NCBI GenBank assembly: GCA_026120185.1
Contig: JANUWF010003375.1
Coordinates: forward strand, 2,091,236-2,155,235
Length of the DNA stretch: 64,000 nucleotides
Direction: 5' to 3'
DNA from: Voacanga thouarsii
Lineage: Eukaryota; Streptophyta; Magnoliopsida; Gentianales; Apocynaceae
A program made the translations under genes and the position numbers. Under the pieces are notes generated by a model. The model was not told where the DNA came from, ran no database searches, and worked only from the letters and a program-made list of their open reading frames with translations. Positions 1-11,759 of this stretch are shown here, in pieces (position 1 is the first letter of the stretch; the number at the start of each line of letters is the position of its first letter).

Positions 1-22
1 ATAATAAAAAGGAAAAGTAAAG

Positions 23-23
<1 letters not shown>

Positions 24-70
<47 letters not shown>
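24..70. repeat. (TA)n microsatellite
   Basis: An uninterrupted run of alternating T and A of about 47 bp. No gene context is visible around it. Confidence 0.95.
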
Positions 71-71
<1 letters not shown>

Positions 72-1703
72 CTCAATGAGAAAAGAATATGTAATTAGAT
101 AAATATTCTTGAAAGTATGACCATGAATTACCTAGCACATATCACAATCAATTATTATCCTGGCATCATGAAAGAATTAAAATAGACCCACTTCATTTGC
201 AATCCATGAAATCACTATCTTTTAGTTAAATTAGTGAACATATTCTGTCTCAACCAATTTATTCAAAAGATGCATTAAATCAATCCATACGCAAACCCCT
301 ATATTCTAGGTGATATAAAGTATGATATTAGTCAATGAATCTATATTCTAGTAATCATCAACTAATCTTTGACTATCCAAGTTCTTGACAATCAACCCCC
401 CTTTCAAGAAAGTTAACAATAAGAATTAATCAATCAATTTCTTAATAAAAATAAGTAATCAAATACCAACAAAATGATCAATTGATCAAAGAACTGAATT
501 AATTTAAAATCATAAATCCAAGAATAACATCCAAAATACAATTAAATAATTAAACTCATCATTGTTCAAGAAAAAAAAAACAAAGGAAAGAAAGAGGCAC
601 TCATAGATAATGCCTTCAATTTCCAATGAAAAGACCCCCAAAATCAATGCTCTTTGAGTAATTTCTCTAGAGAAAATATTAATGGTGTTGAACTCTAAAA
701 TTTATGTTTAATGATCCACATTATGCACACTTTTTCTAACTTGAATGGACAATATTTATAGCTACAAGAACTTCCTAAAAATCCTACACCAAGAAGAAAT
801 AACTTCCTAATCTAAAATAGCTTCTAAAATTCTTACATAAATCCTACTGAAGTCCACCGCCTTAAACTGATACGTGGGCCAATTTTGAGTCATCACAAAT
901 CACTAAGCCATTCTTTTGGTTAAAGCCATGAAGCTAAGCCATGTGTGAGCCATTTCCTCTTTCTCCTTTGATCGAGCCAAAATCCAAGCCTAATTCTTTC
1001 TTTTCTCTTGAAGTTGGTTCACCCGAATCGCGAAGACAAGCCGAGCAACAAGAGCTACTTCTTTTTTCCTTGCCGAGCTGCCTTCTTTTTGGTTAGTCGG
1101 CTACTTGGGCCCATTCACCAACGAGCTATTTCTCCTTTCTTTCTTTTTGCGAGCCGCTAGCTGAGCCACTAAACTTTTTCCTTACTTCTTCATTCGTTTG
1201 CCGAGCCACAACTCCTTTCTTGTTACATCCTCCTAAGGCTACTTTCTTGTCTTTTTTCCTTTTGTTTGTTTGTTCAGTGCCCATGAGCCTCCCGTGCCGT
1301 CCTTGAGCCATTTCTTTTTCTTTTTTTTGTTGAGCCACGGCCTGCCAAGCTGCGACTTCCTTTCTTGTGTTGGAACCTCCCACGGCTGCTATACATCCTC
1401 TCATGGATGCTTTCATTTATTTTTGGTAATGCTCAAGCCGCGGCATGCGTGATGGATTTTTGTATGTTTTACATTCTTCTTCCATACTTGGCCAGGTGCT
1501 GGGTTAATCTTCTTGGCTTGGTGCCGGGTCTTCACTGGAATTTTTTCAATTAGCTCTAAATTTACCTATTTTCGTATAAAATTACAAAAAAATATTTTGA
1601 TAAGTGAAATGCCAAATAGGAAGAAATATGACTAGTTATTATATCAAAAGTATCACAAAATATCCTTAAATAACTAGACAAATATATATAATTTAGGCCC
1701 TAT
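71..1703. other. AT-rich non-coding DNA with a GAGCC-rich centre
   Basis: No convincing gene. The outer parts are very AT-rich. From about 880 to 1450 the plus strand is pyrimidine-rich and carries the pentamer GAGCC about ten times, mixed with T-rich tracts. The short open frames here are compositional by-products: a lysine-rich one reads the pyrimidine tracts backwards. The stretch may be part of a decayed mobile element, but I cannot name it. Confidence 0.5.
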
Positions 1704-4700
1704 TAGGAGTCCTTACAAGACCGCCTGTGGGATGGATATTGGATACAATGTGAAGTAAATAAAAGTAGTTGAGAGGGTCAATAAAGGATTCACCATTCCT
1801 AATAGTAAGAGAGAATATCTCGAGGCCACTTGTAGGAATCATTACTCAAGAAGTTCTTGACCAAGGCAACTATGTGTTAGCAATGGTTTCAATTGATATA
1901 TACATGATGAGTAATGGATTTTGGGAACAAGTATTAAAATATTCAGGCCAGAATTAATTAATATTCTGAAGGGAGTTGGCACTAATTCCATACTTTAAAT
2001 CGAATGAGATATTATATGGTGAAATGAGTTTATTGCATTGGCATTTTGCAATTGAAAGATTCATATCAAGCCACTTGACTTTCTAGACTTTTTGGTGGTC
2101 ATGATGCATTGTTAGATGCCTCTCATGATCTACTAAATATGGATTTATTAATTAGAGAATTAATAAATTTAATCCTAATTAGAATTAATAAAGTAATTAT
2201 AATTATTAAAAGGATTATTAATACTATTGTAGCAGAATTAAATTCATATTAGTTACCAATCGACTAGAAAACCTAATGGATCACACACAATAAAGGAATT
2301 AGTGCTCGAGATATTATATGATAATATTTATGTTTAATTTGTGAGAAGAAATATTTATTATGAGCTTATTATAAAGTGTTATAATTGTTAGGAATTCTCC
2401 ATGCATAGACCAGATTTGCGCAGCAAAAGAAATGGGAATTCCACAACAAGGATCACGTTTATGCATTAATAGGAATTAAAACAGTAGAGAAATTTTACCT
2501 TACGGTGAAGCCTTTGTGAATGAAAAATTTTTCTCTGATCAATTTGTTCTCTAAGGCGCGATCCAGCAAACACAGAGAGCGTCTTCTCTGTTGTTTCGTC
2601 AAAACACCACACCCCAAGTATAGGATTATCTGCAATATAATCCACACAAGAATAGTGCTCAAGAAAATATTAGAATTTTTGTGATAGCAAAAACAACAAT
2701 GGCGGCTAGGTTTTCTGTGAATTTAGAAGAAGAATATGGGATAATGTCTCGGTTTTATTTCTTAAATAAAACCTTTGTGCGTATATCTTCTGAAACTCAT
2801 AAAAACCCACGAAGAGTATATATCATATAAATATATATATTGGTAATTAAAATCCATAGCAAACATGAATTCTTAATTACCAATTGTTATTATAATTTTT
2901 GTTAATTATAATATGACCCACAAATTATAACTAATTATAATTTGACTATAACAACTTATTCTTTTCACAATCAAAATATTATCAAATAACATCTTGAGCT
3001 CTCAACTCTCTATTATATGTGACCTATTAGGTTTCCCGATTTATTGGTAGTAAAATATGAATTAATCTAAACGTCTTTAAGATTAATAATCCTTAACAAT
3101 TTTAGAATTAACTTATTAATTCTAAGAAGGATTGATTTATTAATTCTTTAATTAATAAATCTATATTCAGCAGATCATAAGCGGCATCTAGCAATACATC
3201 ATGACCATCCAAAAGTCCAGAATGTCAAGTGGCTTGACATGAACCTTTCAATAGCAAACAACAGTGCAATAAACTCATTTCACCATACAATATCTCATTC
3301 GGTTTGGAGTACGAAATTAATGCTAACTCCTTCTACAATAATAAATTAATTCTGGTACAAATATGTTAGTACTTGTCCCTAGAATACACTACTCATCATA
3401 TGTATCAATTGGAACCATTTCTAATATACAATCGCCTTGGCCAAGAACCTCTCGAGTAGTGATTCCTACAAGTGGCCGTGAGATATTTACTCTTACTATT
3501 AGGAGTGGTGAATCCTTTATTGATCCTCTCAACTACTTTCATTTGTTTCATTTGTACCTAATATCCATCCCATAGGCAGTCTTGTCAGGACTCCAGAGAT
3601 TGGAATCAAAGTCTAATACTTAGCAAATAAAGTACCTTGGAGATCTCAAGTCTAAGGATACTTGCACATTTGTTATAATGAAATTCTATCACTGGTATTA
3701 AATAGTTATCCATATGATTATCTCATAGTTAAATCATCCAATGTACTTGTTCAAGTAACAAGCATTCACGTGTTAACTTTGAATATCACAATACCAACAT
3801 ATGTGAGAACCACCACCTGATCAAATCAGGAAGTATAATGCATGCTAGTCATAACATATTAATAATGTCCTCTCTTATTAATACTACGACCAGGGATAAT
3901 ATAAGTACAAACACTATCTAGTGTAGTAGGAACCCCACATCATGATCTCTATCATGATTTCTTAACACAATGTTGCACTTGGGACTTCATCTAACAGTTA
4001 TTTTACACGAAAGTATAAATAAAACAAATTGAAAGAAAAAGAATGCGTTGTTGTATTTAATAATGCACAATATACAATGTACAAAATACATGTGATTACC
4101 TCTAGGGTATAACAGTAACAATAATTGCTTGGGGTTAAGTTGCAATTAATATATCCTTATGGGTGAATTATAAACTTGTTATAATTTATCAGGGTCAAAT
4201 TGCAATTCTTGGAAGTCCAAGCCCATAGTTGAAAAGAGGAACAAAATATTTGTTTCCTAAAAGAATTAGGAAAAAGCCTGTATGTGTTCTTTTTGGTTTC
4301 TTGGTGGTGGTTGATTTTTGACAATGAAAATCAGTTTCCTATAAAATAGAAAACTTGGTCTCTGTAAGATATATATAGGATAAAACATTGGTCGCTGCAT
4401 TAGAATACAGAACATACAACACGGAGACTTTTCCTTCTTTCTTTTCGAAGAAAAGATAAACAATTTCTTCTCCAATGAAAGTAATCCTAAAGCCACCGTA
4501 TATTACCAACTAGCATTTGGTGCCCAATTCTAGTACAATTTCTTATGTTGAGTACTATTAGAGAATTTATTTTCTTGGAATTTGGTGGCTCAATCGAATC
4601 AACTTTTGAAGGGGATTCGCGTGGAAGAAAATTTTTAAAGTTATGTTTTCAAGATAACTATTTTTTTTCCCTTCTCATAATCCGTCTAATTACATAAGAG

Positions 4701-4774
4701 TGATTTTTTTTTGCATAGATTTAGTTTTAATTTTTTGCTGCGTGTAAACTGGTTTGAATGATCAAAATCTAACA
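1704..4774 (+). mobile_element. 5'-truncated copia LTR (L1), split by a solo LTR
   Basis: Segments 1704-2385 and 4126-4774 read as one LTR when compared with the 3' LTR of copia element A (from 18742) and the D LTR (from 36539). They share the blocks around GGATGGATATTGG, the AATTAATTC-rich middle and the end ATCAAAATCTAACA. The expected TGTTAG start is missing, so the left end is truncated near 1704. The right end at 4774 has the family CTAACA terminus and abuts the interior of another LTR of the same family. A solo LTR with a 5-bp target-site duplication lies inside it. Confidence 0.75.
2386..4120 (-). mobile_element. Solo LTR S1, copia-type, about 1.74 kb, reverse orientation
   Basis: It starts TGTTAGGAATTC and ends GTAACA, and is flanked by the perfect 5-bp direct repeat ATAAT at 2381-2385 and 4121-4125. 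Those are the hallmarks of an LTR retrotransposon insertion, and with no internal region left they indicate a solo LTR. Large parts (about 2980-4020) are the reverse complement of the A and D LTRs, for example the block about the locked-in motif AACTATGAGATAA. It is therefore a related copia subfamily inserted backwards. Removing it restores the host LTR reading across 2385/4126. Confidence 0.85.
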
Positions 4775-4820
4775 TTCACGTCAAACCAGTTGACTTTATG
4801 GACTTTTGGATAGCTATGAT

Positions 4821-4985
4821 TAGCAATGGTCAGTGGGCCGGTTCAGCCCGACCCAGCCTAAGCAGCCGAACCGCCATTGTGCCATCGGTTCGGGCCTAGG
4901 GCCCGGGCCGGTCCGGGCTAGGGGGTAAAACCCCTGGCCCACCACGGGTCAGCCCGCATGGAGAGAGCCATTGCCAACGGCTCTC
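4821..4985. repeat. Left TIR and GC-rich subterminal region of the hAT element
   Basis: After the TIR there is a sharp switch to GC-rich sequence with repeated GGGCC, GGCCC and GGTTCGGGC words in both orientations. A comparable block lies at the right end (7985-8147). Such subterminal repeats are the known transposase-binding zones of Ac/hAT elements; binding here is inferred. Confidence 0.75.
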
Positions 4986-5023
4986 TCATTTTCGTTTATT
5001 GCATTTCAGCCCCCTAACAGTTG

Positions 5024-5025
<2 letters not shown>

Positions 5026-5060
<35 letters not shown>
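5026..5060. repeat. (TA)n microsatellite
   Basis: A run of about 35 bp of alternating A and T in the 5' non-coding part of the hAT element, upstream of the transposase start. Confidence 0.9.
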
Positions 5061-5065
<5 letters not shown>

Positions 5066-5573
5066 TTTTGGTCCTTAATGGTTATATTCTCTTTTTAACT
5101 CCCAAAACTCTATAAATACCCCCTAATTCAACCCAAAACTCATCAAACTCTCTCCAATTCTCTCAAACTCTTTCCAATTCTCCATTTTTTCTACAAAAAG
5201 TATTAGAATAGAATTTATTTTTGTGTTATATTTTTTCAATTCGAAGATTGTTGAGTAGTGGAATAGTAGATACAAGAAGTAAAAAACTCCACAAAGTATT
5301 GTTATTCTTTCTTGAATCTTGGTCATCAACAAGTTAGTATTTTTTAATCTTACATTCTTATATTTTGACTTTTATTAATTGTTTATTTGTTTAATTTTTA
5401 AGTTAATTATTTTGGATTTTATTAATTGTTTATTTGTTTAGTTATTTGTTTAATTTTTAAGTTAATTTATTTTTTATATTTTTCAATTCTCTTATTTCAT
5501 TATTTGTTAATACTTTATTTTTTTTGAACTTTTATTTGAATTTTGATTGCTTGTTTTTTTTTTTAAAGAAATA

Positions 5574-7725
5574 ATGGATTCAAATCAATATCATCATTTT
5601 TCTTCATCCCAATCATTTGCACATTTTAATTTTAATATAGATCCAGCTTTGAATTTAATAAATAATGAAATAAGTAATGAAGATGAAGGTCCTAGTAGGC
5701 CTAGTGTTAATGTTTCACAATCACAACCAACTCCAATGATTAATCCCATTCCTGACGAATCTAATATAGGTGAGGATGATGTTGAAACAACGGATGTTAC
5801 AACTAAAGCAAAAACATCTATGGTTTGGAATCTTTTTGAAAAAGATAATGATAATGATAGGGCAACATGTAAAATTTGTAGAGTGGTATATGCACATAAG
5901 AAGGGAGAAGGGACGGGAACATTAGTTAGACATATGAAAAGGTCACATAATGATTGGTTAGAAAACCTACTTAAACAACAACAAATACGTACTACAGGAG
6001 GTCAAATAGTTGGTAATTTTCAATATGATCATAGAAAAAATAGAAAAGCATTTGCTAAAATGATTATTCAAACTAAATTACCTTTTAATTTTACAGAAAA
6101 TCCACATTATGAACAATATATGCAAAATATTTGTCAACCAGCATGGAAAAGAATTCCTAGAACAACATTAAAAAATTATATAACAAAAATATATAAAGAA
6201 ATGAAAGAGTATCTAATTGCTACGTTTGATTCTTGTAATTGGAAATTTGCTCTTACTTGTGATGGTTGGACTGCAATTACTAATGAATCTTATTCGTGCA
6301 TTACATGTCATTGGATAGATCATGATTGGTTAGTACAAAAAAGAACTATTTGTTTTAAATTATATGAATATCCTCATGTAGGTAGTAGTATAGCTAGAAT
6401 GATTACTCAAACATGTCATAAATATAGGATTTTAAATAAAATTATTTCTATTTCTTTAGATAATGCTTCAAATAATGATTCTGTCATAACAATTTTAAAA
6501 AAAAATACTATGAATTCTATGTTATATGGTATTTTATTTCATACTAGGTGTGCTTGTCATATACTTAATTTATGTGTTAAAAAAGGATATAAATATATTG
6601 ATGATATTGTTAATATAATTAGAAATGGTGTTTTATTTATTAAAACCTTCCCAACTAGGCAACAAAATTTTAAGGCATTATGCCGAGAATAAGGTGTATC
6701 TTTTAAAAAATTTAGATTAGATTGTAAAACTAGATGGAACTCAACTTTAGATATGTTTGAAAGTGTTATACCTTTTCAAAACCAACTTATTAAATTTTGT
6801 AATAGTAATAATTTTCAACCTCCATTAACTGAAACTCATTTTGAAAATTGTACTGCACTTTCAACATTTTTATTTACTTTCAAATAAGCTACTGAACTTT
6901 TATCGGGATCCTATTATCCCACTACTCATCATATTCTTCCAACACTTGCTAAGGTAGCACATATTTTTGGTGAATATATGTATCATCCCCAATATGATTT
7001 TTTTTATGAGAAGTATGTTTGAAAAATATAAAAAATATTATGAATATATTCATATTTTATATTATATGGCATTGTGTATGGATGCTAGAGTAAAGACGCC
7101 TGGTTTTCATAGTATTATTGAATATTTATATGAAACAATAGATTTTGATAAATCACAAACACTTAAACAATGTATGATAAAAAACATAAAAGATAAACTA
7201 GCTAAAGTTTTATCTGACATGTATAATTTGTATAAGTTTGAGTCTTCTTGTTCTAGTTCTCCTAGTTTAAGTAGGCAAGCTTCATCATCTAATAGTCACT
7301 TTCAACCTCCGCGAAAATCTACCTCTTCAATTTCATCAGTATTTAATCCATTGGGTATTATGAAACGTCAAAAAAGATCGACTACCACCTACAACGAGAT
7401 GGAAATTTATGAAATGCAGCCCTTGATAGAAAATGAAGATCAACATTTTGATATTTGTGGTTGGTGGAAGGCTCATGTAAGTCAATACCCCATTTTATCT
7501 AAAATGGCACGTGATCTTTTGACACCACCAATCTCTACAATGCCATCGGAAATCGTCTTCAGTGAGAACGCTCAAACAATCGATGAAAGAATATCTCGAT
7601 TGGCTCCTCAAACTTTGGAGATGTTAATGTGTTGTAGTAGTTGGTTTGAAGCCGAAGATAAGACGGCTAATTCGTGGATTATTGATGATGACTCAGATGA
7701 TGAATGGGGTGAACCAAGTAGTTAG
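5574..7725 (+). pseudogene. hAT transposase with BED zinc finger, broken
   Basis: The start ATG at 5574 opens MDSNQYHHF. From about residue 85 there is a BED-type finger with C-x2-C followed by an H-x5-H-like pair (CKICRVVY, then LVRHMKRSH). An RNase H-like core follows (LTCDGWTAITNESY, ISLDNASNND, RCACHILNL). The C-terminal hAT dimerisation region is recognisable: GWWKAH, YPILSKMARDLL and a degraded PSE-x-FS motif. It belongs to the plant RICESLEEPER/Ac-like group. Three lesions are visible: a TAA stop at 6690, another near 6886, and a frame change in the T-run near 7003, after which the last 252 residues are read in another frame. It was once the enzyme that cut and moved the surrounding element and is now non-functional. 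Confidence 0.9.
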
Positions 7726-7980
7726 TTTAGTATTTTTGTAATTAGGAATTTAGGATAAGTAATATTATGTATTTAATTTTATTTTTAGGATATTTATTAT
7801 ATTTTTAAAATTTAATCATTGTAATATTTTTAAAAGGTTTAGGCATCAAGTCCCCCTCTTATGTAATCTTTATTTTATTAATTAATAAAACAGGTAGGGG
7901 TCTAAGACAAACCCCCCACCACTTCAAGATGGCTTTTTTATAATTTTAAAAAATTGTGTTAAGTAGGAAAAAAAAAAAAG
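7726..7980. other. hAT 3' non-coding region
   Basis: AT-rich stretch between the transposase stop and the right subterminal block, ending in an A-run near 7968-7980. No further gene is visible. Confidence 0.6.
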
Positions 7981-7984
7981 ACGA

Positions 7985-8147
7985 ATAAGCCCACGGGCCG
8001 GCCCGCAGGCCTCACGGGCCAAGGGCTCGGTCCGTGCTGGTCCTAGGGCCTCTGGCCTAGGAACTGGCCTGCACTCCATGTGGGCCGATCCAAGGGCCCG
8101 GCCGGCACAGCCCGAAACCGTGCGGGCCGGCCCATTAGCCATTGCTA
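7985..8147. repeat. Right subterminal GC-rich region and TIR of the hAT element
   Basis: Mirror counterpart of the left end, with many GGGCC/GGCCC words and the terminal CCATTGCTA. A short open frame on the minus strand is produced by this composition and is not a gene. Confidence 0.75.
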
Positions 8148-9059
8148 GTTATGATGCATTGTTAGATACCGCTTTTAATATACTAAAAATAGATTTATTA
8201 ATTAGAAAATTAATAAATTAATTAAAATTAAAATTAATTATTTAATTCTAATTATAAAAATATTATTAATTCTATTATGATAGAATTAATTCATATTAGT
8301 TACCAATTGACTAGAAACTTAATAGATCATACGTAATAGAGGAATTGGTACTCAAGATATTATTTGATAATATTATATGATTAATTTGTGAGAAAAATAA
8401 TAATTATGGCTAATTATAAAGTGTTATAATTAATTGGCTGAAATTGCAATTATTTAAAAGGTTGTGGTTAAATTATAAACTAATTATAATTCAAGGGGTT
8501 TTATTGCAATTATGGATACTCAAGGGCCTATAATTAAAAGGCTAAATAATTGTTTCCTAATAGGATTAGGAAACAGAGCCTCTATATAAAAAAGACTTGT
8601 ATAATTATTTCCTTAAAGGTTTTAGAAAATATGATGTGGGGTTTTTTAGGGTGCCGATTTTTTTCCTTGTATATAGAAAATTTTGGGAATCCACGTTTAA
8701 GGTAGAAAACCCCACAGAATACATACAATAGCCTTTTGTTCTTTTCTTCTCCAATTTTGATCCCTACAGCCGTTGCATAATAAACCCACTAGCATCGCTT
8801 CTTAGCACCGGTTGAGTATAGTTCCTCGTGTGGATGCTATTAGAGAAATTCCTACACTTGGAATTTTGTTGGTTCATGCTTAAATGAGTTTACAAAAGAG
8901 TTCCGTGTGCATGAAAAAAATTTTGAAAGTGCGTTTTAATATAATGAATTTTCTTCCCTCTCCTAACCCATTTAATTTCATACGAGTAATTCTGTTATGT
9001 GAATTTTGTTTTAATTTCAATTGCGTATTAATTGTCATTGAATGATCAAAATCCAACAG

Positions 9060-9071
9060 TGGTATTTGAGA
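9060..9071 (+). promoter_or_regulatory. Degenerate tRNA-Met primer binding site of element A
   Basis: TGGTATTTGAGA begins two bases after the LTR end CCAACA. It is a decayed version of the TGGTATCAGAGC site seen intact in element D at 38411. It would have primed minus-strand DNA synthesis. Confidence 0.75.
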
Positions 9072-10930
9072 CATCTCGTATGTATTTTACCGGTTTATTA
9101 TTATTTTGAAAGTGTTTCAACATAAATTTGGTGTTATGAAATTGTTTCATAAATATTGTAAATTTTGAAATTGTTTCAAAATTATGTATGATTTCTTGAA
9201 AAGGAAAAAATATACATATATATTTTTATTTTAGTGGGTTTAATATTTTTCTTGTGCACAACTTACTGAAATCGGTTTCAATAATGGGTTTATGAAATCC
9301 TTGTTTGTGTGGTGTTGTTTAGTTTGAAGAAAGAGTTTTTCATGCAATTTCGTTAAGAGATTTTTGAAATATAGAAGGAAAAGGAAATTGCCTAGCTCTC
9401 TGTGTGCCTATTTTTCATAATGTCTGCTAGTTGAGATATTATTTTGATAATGATCATCAAACATGTTAATCTTGATTAACAAGTTTTTCTAATTAAAATT
9501 GAGCCAGAATCAAATTTATGAAATCTGAAGAACAATCAAAATTTAGCTTGAGAAATTGTTTCTGGAATGCAATAGAATGAAATTGGAAATTGCTAGATTT
9601 TCTTGTGCTTGGATTTTCCTTTTACTGTGTGATGAAATTGGTTTTGGTAATAACCATAAAATCATGTTAATTCAAATTAATGATTTCATCTAATTTAGAT
9701 TTGTGAAATTTGGGAAAAACCGATTGAATTTTTTTTAAAAAATGGAAGAAATCGAAAAAAAAAGGTTTTTTGGCCTAAGCCACGACTGGCTTTGTGAAAG
9801 CCAACGGTAGGCTTCAGCATAAACTACCCAAGCCATGGGTCGGCTTTATAAAAGCCAGCGACCAGCTGGGACATACAAGCTTGAAGCCGCGGCCAGCTTT
9901 TATTTTTTCAAAATATTAATTTTGAAAATTCTATATTTCATATATATTTATTTTGCTTAATATGTTTTAAGCATGTTCTTGGCATGTTGGTTTGGTTATA
10001 GACTTAGACCAATTAATACGGATTAATTAATATTGTGTCATGTATTTTTATTGCTTTTTTTTGAATAAATAGGGCTTGCGAGTCTTGCCATTCTCTATAA
10101 GTCTCTTGTAATTTCTGTTTTCCTCTAATTCCTCTCGAATATAACTTAAGATTTCTTTATCAGGAATTTATGTAATTAGATTACATAGGTTAGATAAGAA
10201 TAGAGATTATTTTATGAGCTTTTAGAGATGGTGATCAAGATGAAGCAAGAAGATGACAAAACTTCTCAAAACATGCATGAACACATATGTTTGACCAAAT
10301 TAATTTCCAGCTACATATAATTGAGCCTATTACAATGTTGTTAATGTGTTGATAATTATGCATGCCATATGGTAAGACCATTAATTAAATAACTAAATTC
10401 GTCAAACAATATAAAATCTAACGCCTTCCATTAATATAGAAAGAACGAGAGTTCTTTTTCAAGATTAGGTTGTAAGGCATACCTAAACTCACTTGACATT
10501 GAGCATGTTCAAGATATGGAATATGATTTTGGATTAATGAGTTGGATTTAACTAATATCTTTACCCCGGTTGGGCATACCTAAGTATAAAAAATATTATA
10601 GGCTAAGTTGGGGTAGCACTAAATGTTTTAAGAATAAAAGATGTTAATCACCCAATGATCCGATAGTTACATTTGATATAATTGGTATTAAATACCTATC
10701 ATTGGACTTAAGAGTGGTTTGTTGGATATACCCAAGGTCATTTTTAAGGAATTTGGATACCGGTCTACTAGGAAAACTTACAACGAATTTTATCGAGTCA
10801 ATAGTGGGGGCTATTGATTTGAGTAAAATAGTGGAATAAATATGCGTTTAATTAAAGACCTAATTAAGTGCAATAAATGTGCATATAGATTGTTTAATGT
10901 TTCTTATCTTTCATCTAGGTCATTTGTATC
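9072..10930 (+). other. Untranslated leader of element A
   Basis: About 1.86 kb between primer site and gag without an open frame. A short GC-rich island at about 9770-9905 contains repeated GCCAGC/AGCCG words. The last 600 bp are collinear with the D leader (39590-39965 and 43920-44063), including the text before the gag ATG. Confidence 0.7.
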
Positions 10931-11740
10931 ATGACACAAATTTGAACCTACGTAGTGTTTTGGAAACGAACAAGCTTACCAAGGCCAATTTCTTGGATTG
11001 GTATAGAAACTTGAGAATTGTTCTCAAGTCGGAAAGGTTACTCAACATGTTAGATACTCCTATACCGCCACCTCCAGCCATAAATGTTCCTACTGATGAG
11101 CACGAGATTCACAAGAAGTACAAAAAGGATAGTAACACAGTATCTTGTATCATGCTGGCATCAATGAACTCTAAGTTATAAAAATAATATGTGCATATGG
11201 ATGCTTACTCTATAATCTACCAACAAGAATGGAAAAATATGAGATCTCTAAATATTTATTCTATTTTAAGATATTAGAAGGTGCTTCAGTTGCAACACAT
11301 AAGCTGAAAATGTTGGGCTTGATTGAAAAGCTTGGATCACTTAGTTTTATGATAGATCATGAATTAAGTGTTGACTTAATTCTACTATTTTTGCCTAGTA
11401 GGTTTTCACAATTTGTGATTAACTACTAGATGGAAAAGATTAAGACCACGTTACTTGAATTGGTCAACCTTCTCAAAACTATTGAGTTTTCTATGAAGAA
11501 AGAAAATAATGCAATTATGTTGGTAGATTCTTCTACTTCTAAGTAGAAAGCTCTTAAGAAGAAGAAGAATCCAACTAAGTCAAAGGTGGTGTAAAGAAGA
11601 AGGAGACAGTTACCAAAGACCCATGTCATCATTGTGGCAAGATGGGCCATTAGAGGTGCAACTACAAGAGCTACTTGAAGTCACTTAAGGAAAAGTAGGA
11701 GAAGGAGAAACTTGTAAGCATTTCTATTTTTACTCCTGGT
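10931..11740 (+). pseudogene. gag: Copia gag, element A
   Basis: Homologous to D gag at 44064. The plant copia gag N-terminus is visible: NLRSVLETNKL, then FLDWYRNLRIVLK, then DTPIPPPPAI. A one-base loss just after the ATG relative to D puts the readable frame in a longer upstream frame. Stops follow near 11181 and 11427. The zinc knuckle near 11625-11680 keeps CHHCGKMGH but has a stop next to it, and the last cysteine is lost. Gag would form the virus-like particle; this copy cannot. Confidence 0.85.
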
Positions 11741-11759
11741 ATGTTTATGATTGAGATCA

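Larger units (their letters stand above)
4821..8147 (+). mobile_element. hAT (Ac-like) DNA transposon, 3.3 kb
   Basis: The termini are perfect 9-bp inverted repeats, TAGCAATGG at 4821 and CCATTGCTA ending at 8147. The inverted similarity continues inward into GGGCCGG-rich sequence. Flanks GCTATGAT (4813-4820) and GTTATGAT (8148-8155) form an 8-bp target-site duplication with one difference, as expected for the hAT superfamily. One BED-finger hAT transposase pseudogene lies inside. The target was the LTR of element A. Complete ends with a broken transposase mean it could only move if helped in trans. Confidence 0.92.
4775..9058 (+). mobile_element. 5' LTR of element A (left-truncated), interrupted by a hAT transposon
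   Basis: The LTR text resumes at 4775 in the middle of the family consensus and continues after the hAT insertion from 8156 to the end ATCCAACA at 9058. It matches A's 3' LTR from about 19590 onward, including the TTAATTAGA-rich middle and the GATCAAAATC terminus. The first roughly 800 bp of a normal LTR are missing. A degenerate primer site follows directly, which marks this as the 5' LTR. Confidence 0.8.

Noticed and set aside
1126..1416. Lysine-rich 96-residue open frame on the minus strand
   Set aside because: It is produced by pyrimidine tracts on the plus strand. It shows no domain, no conserved start context and no related copy.
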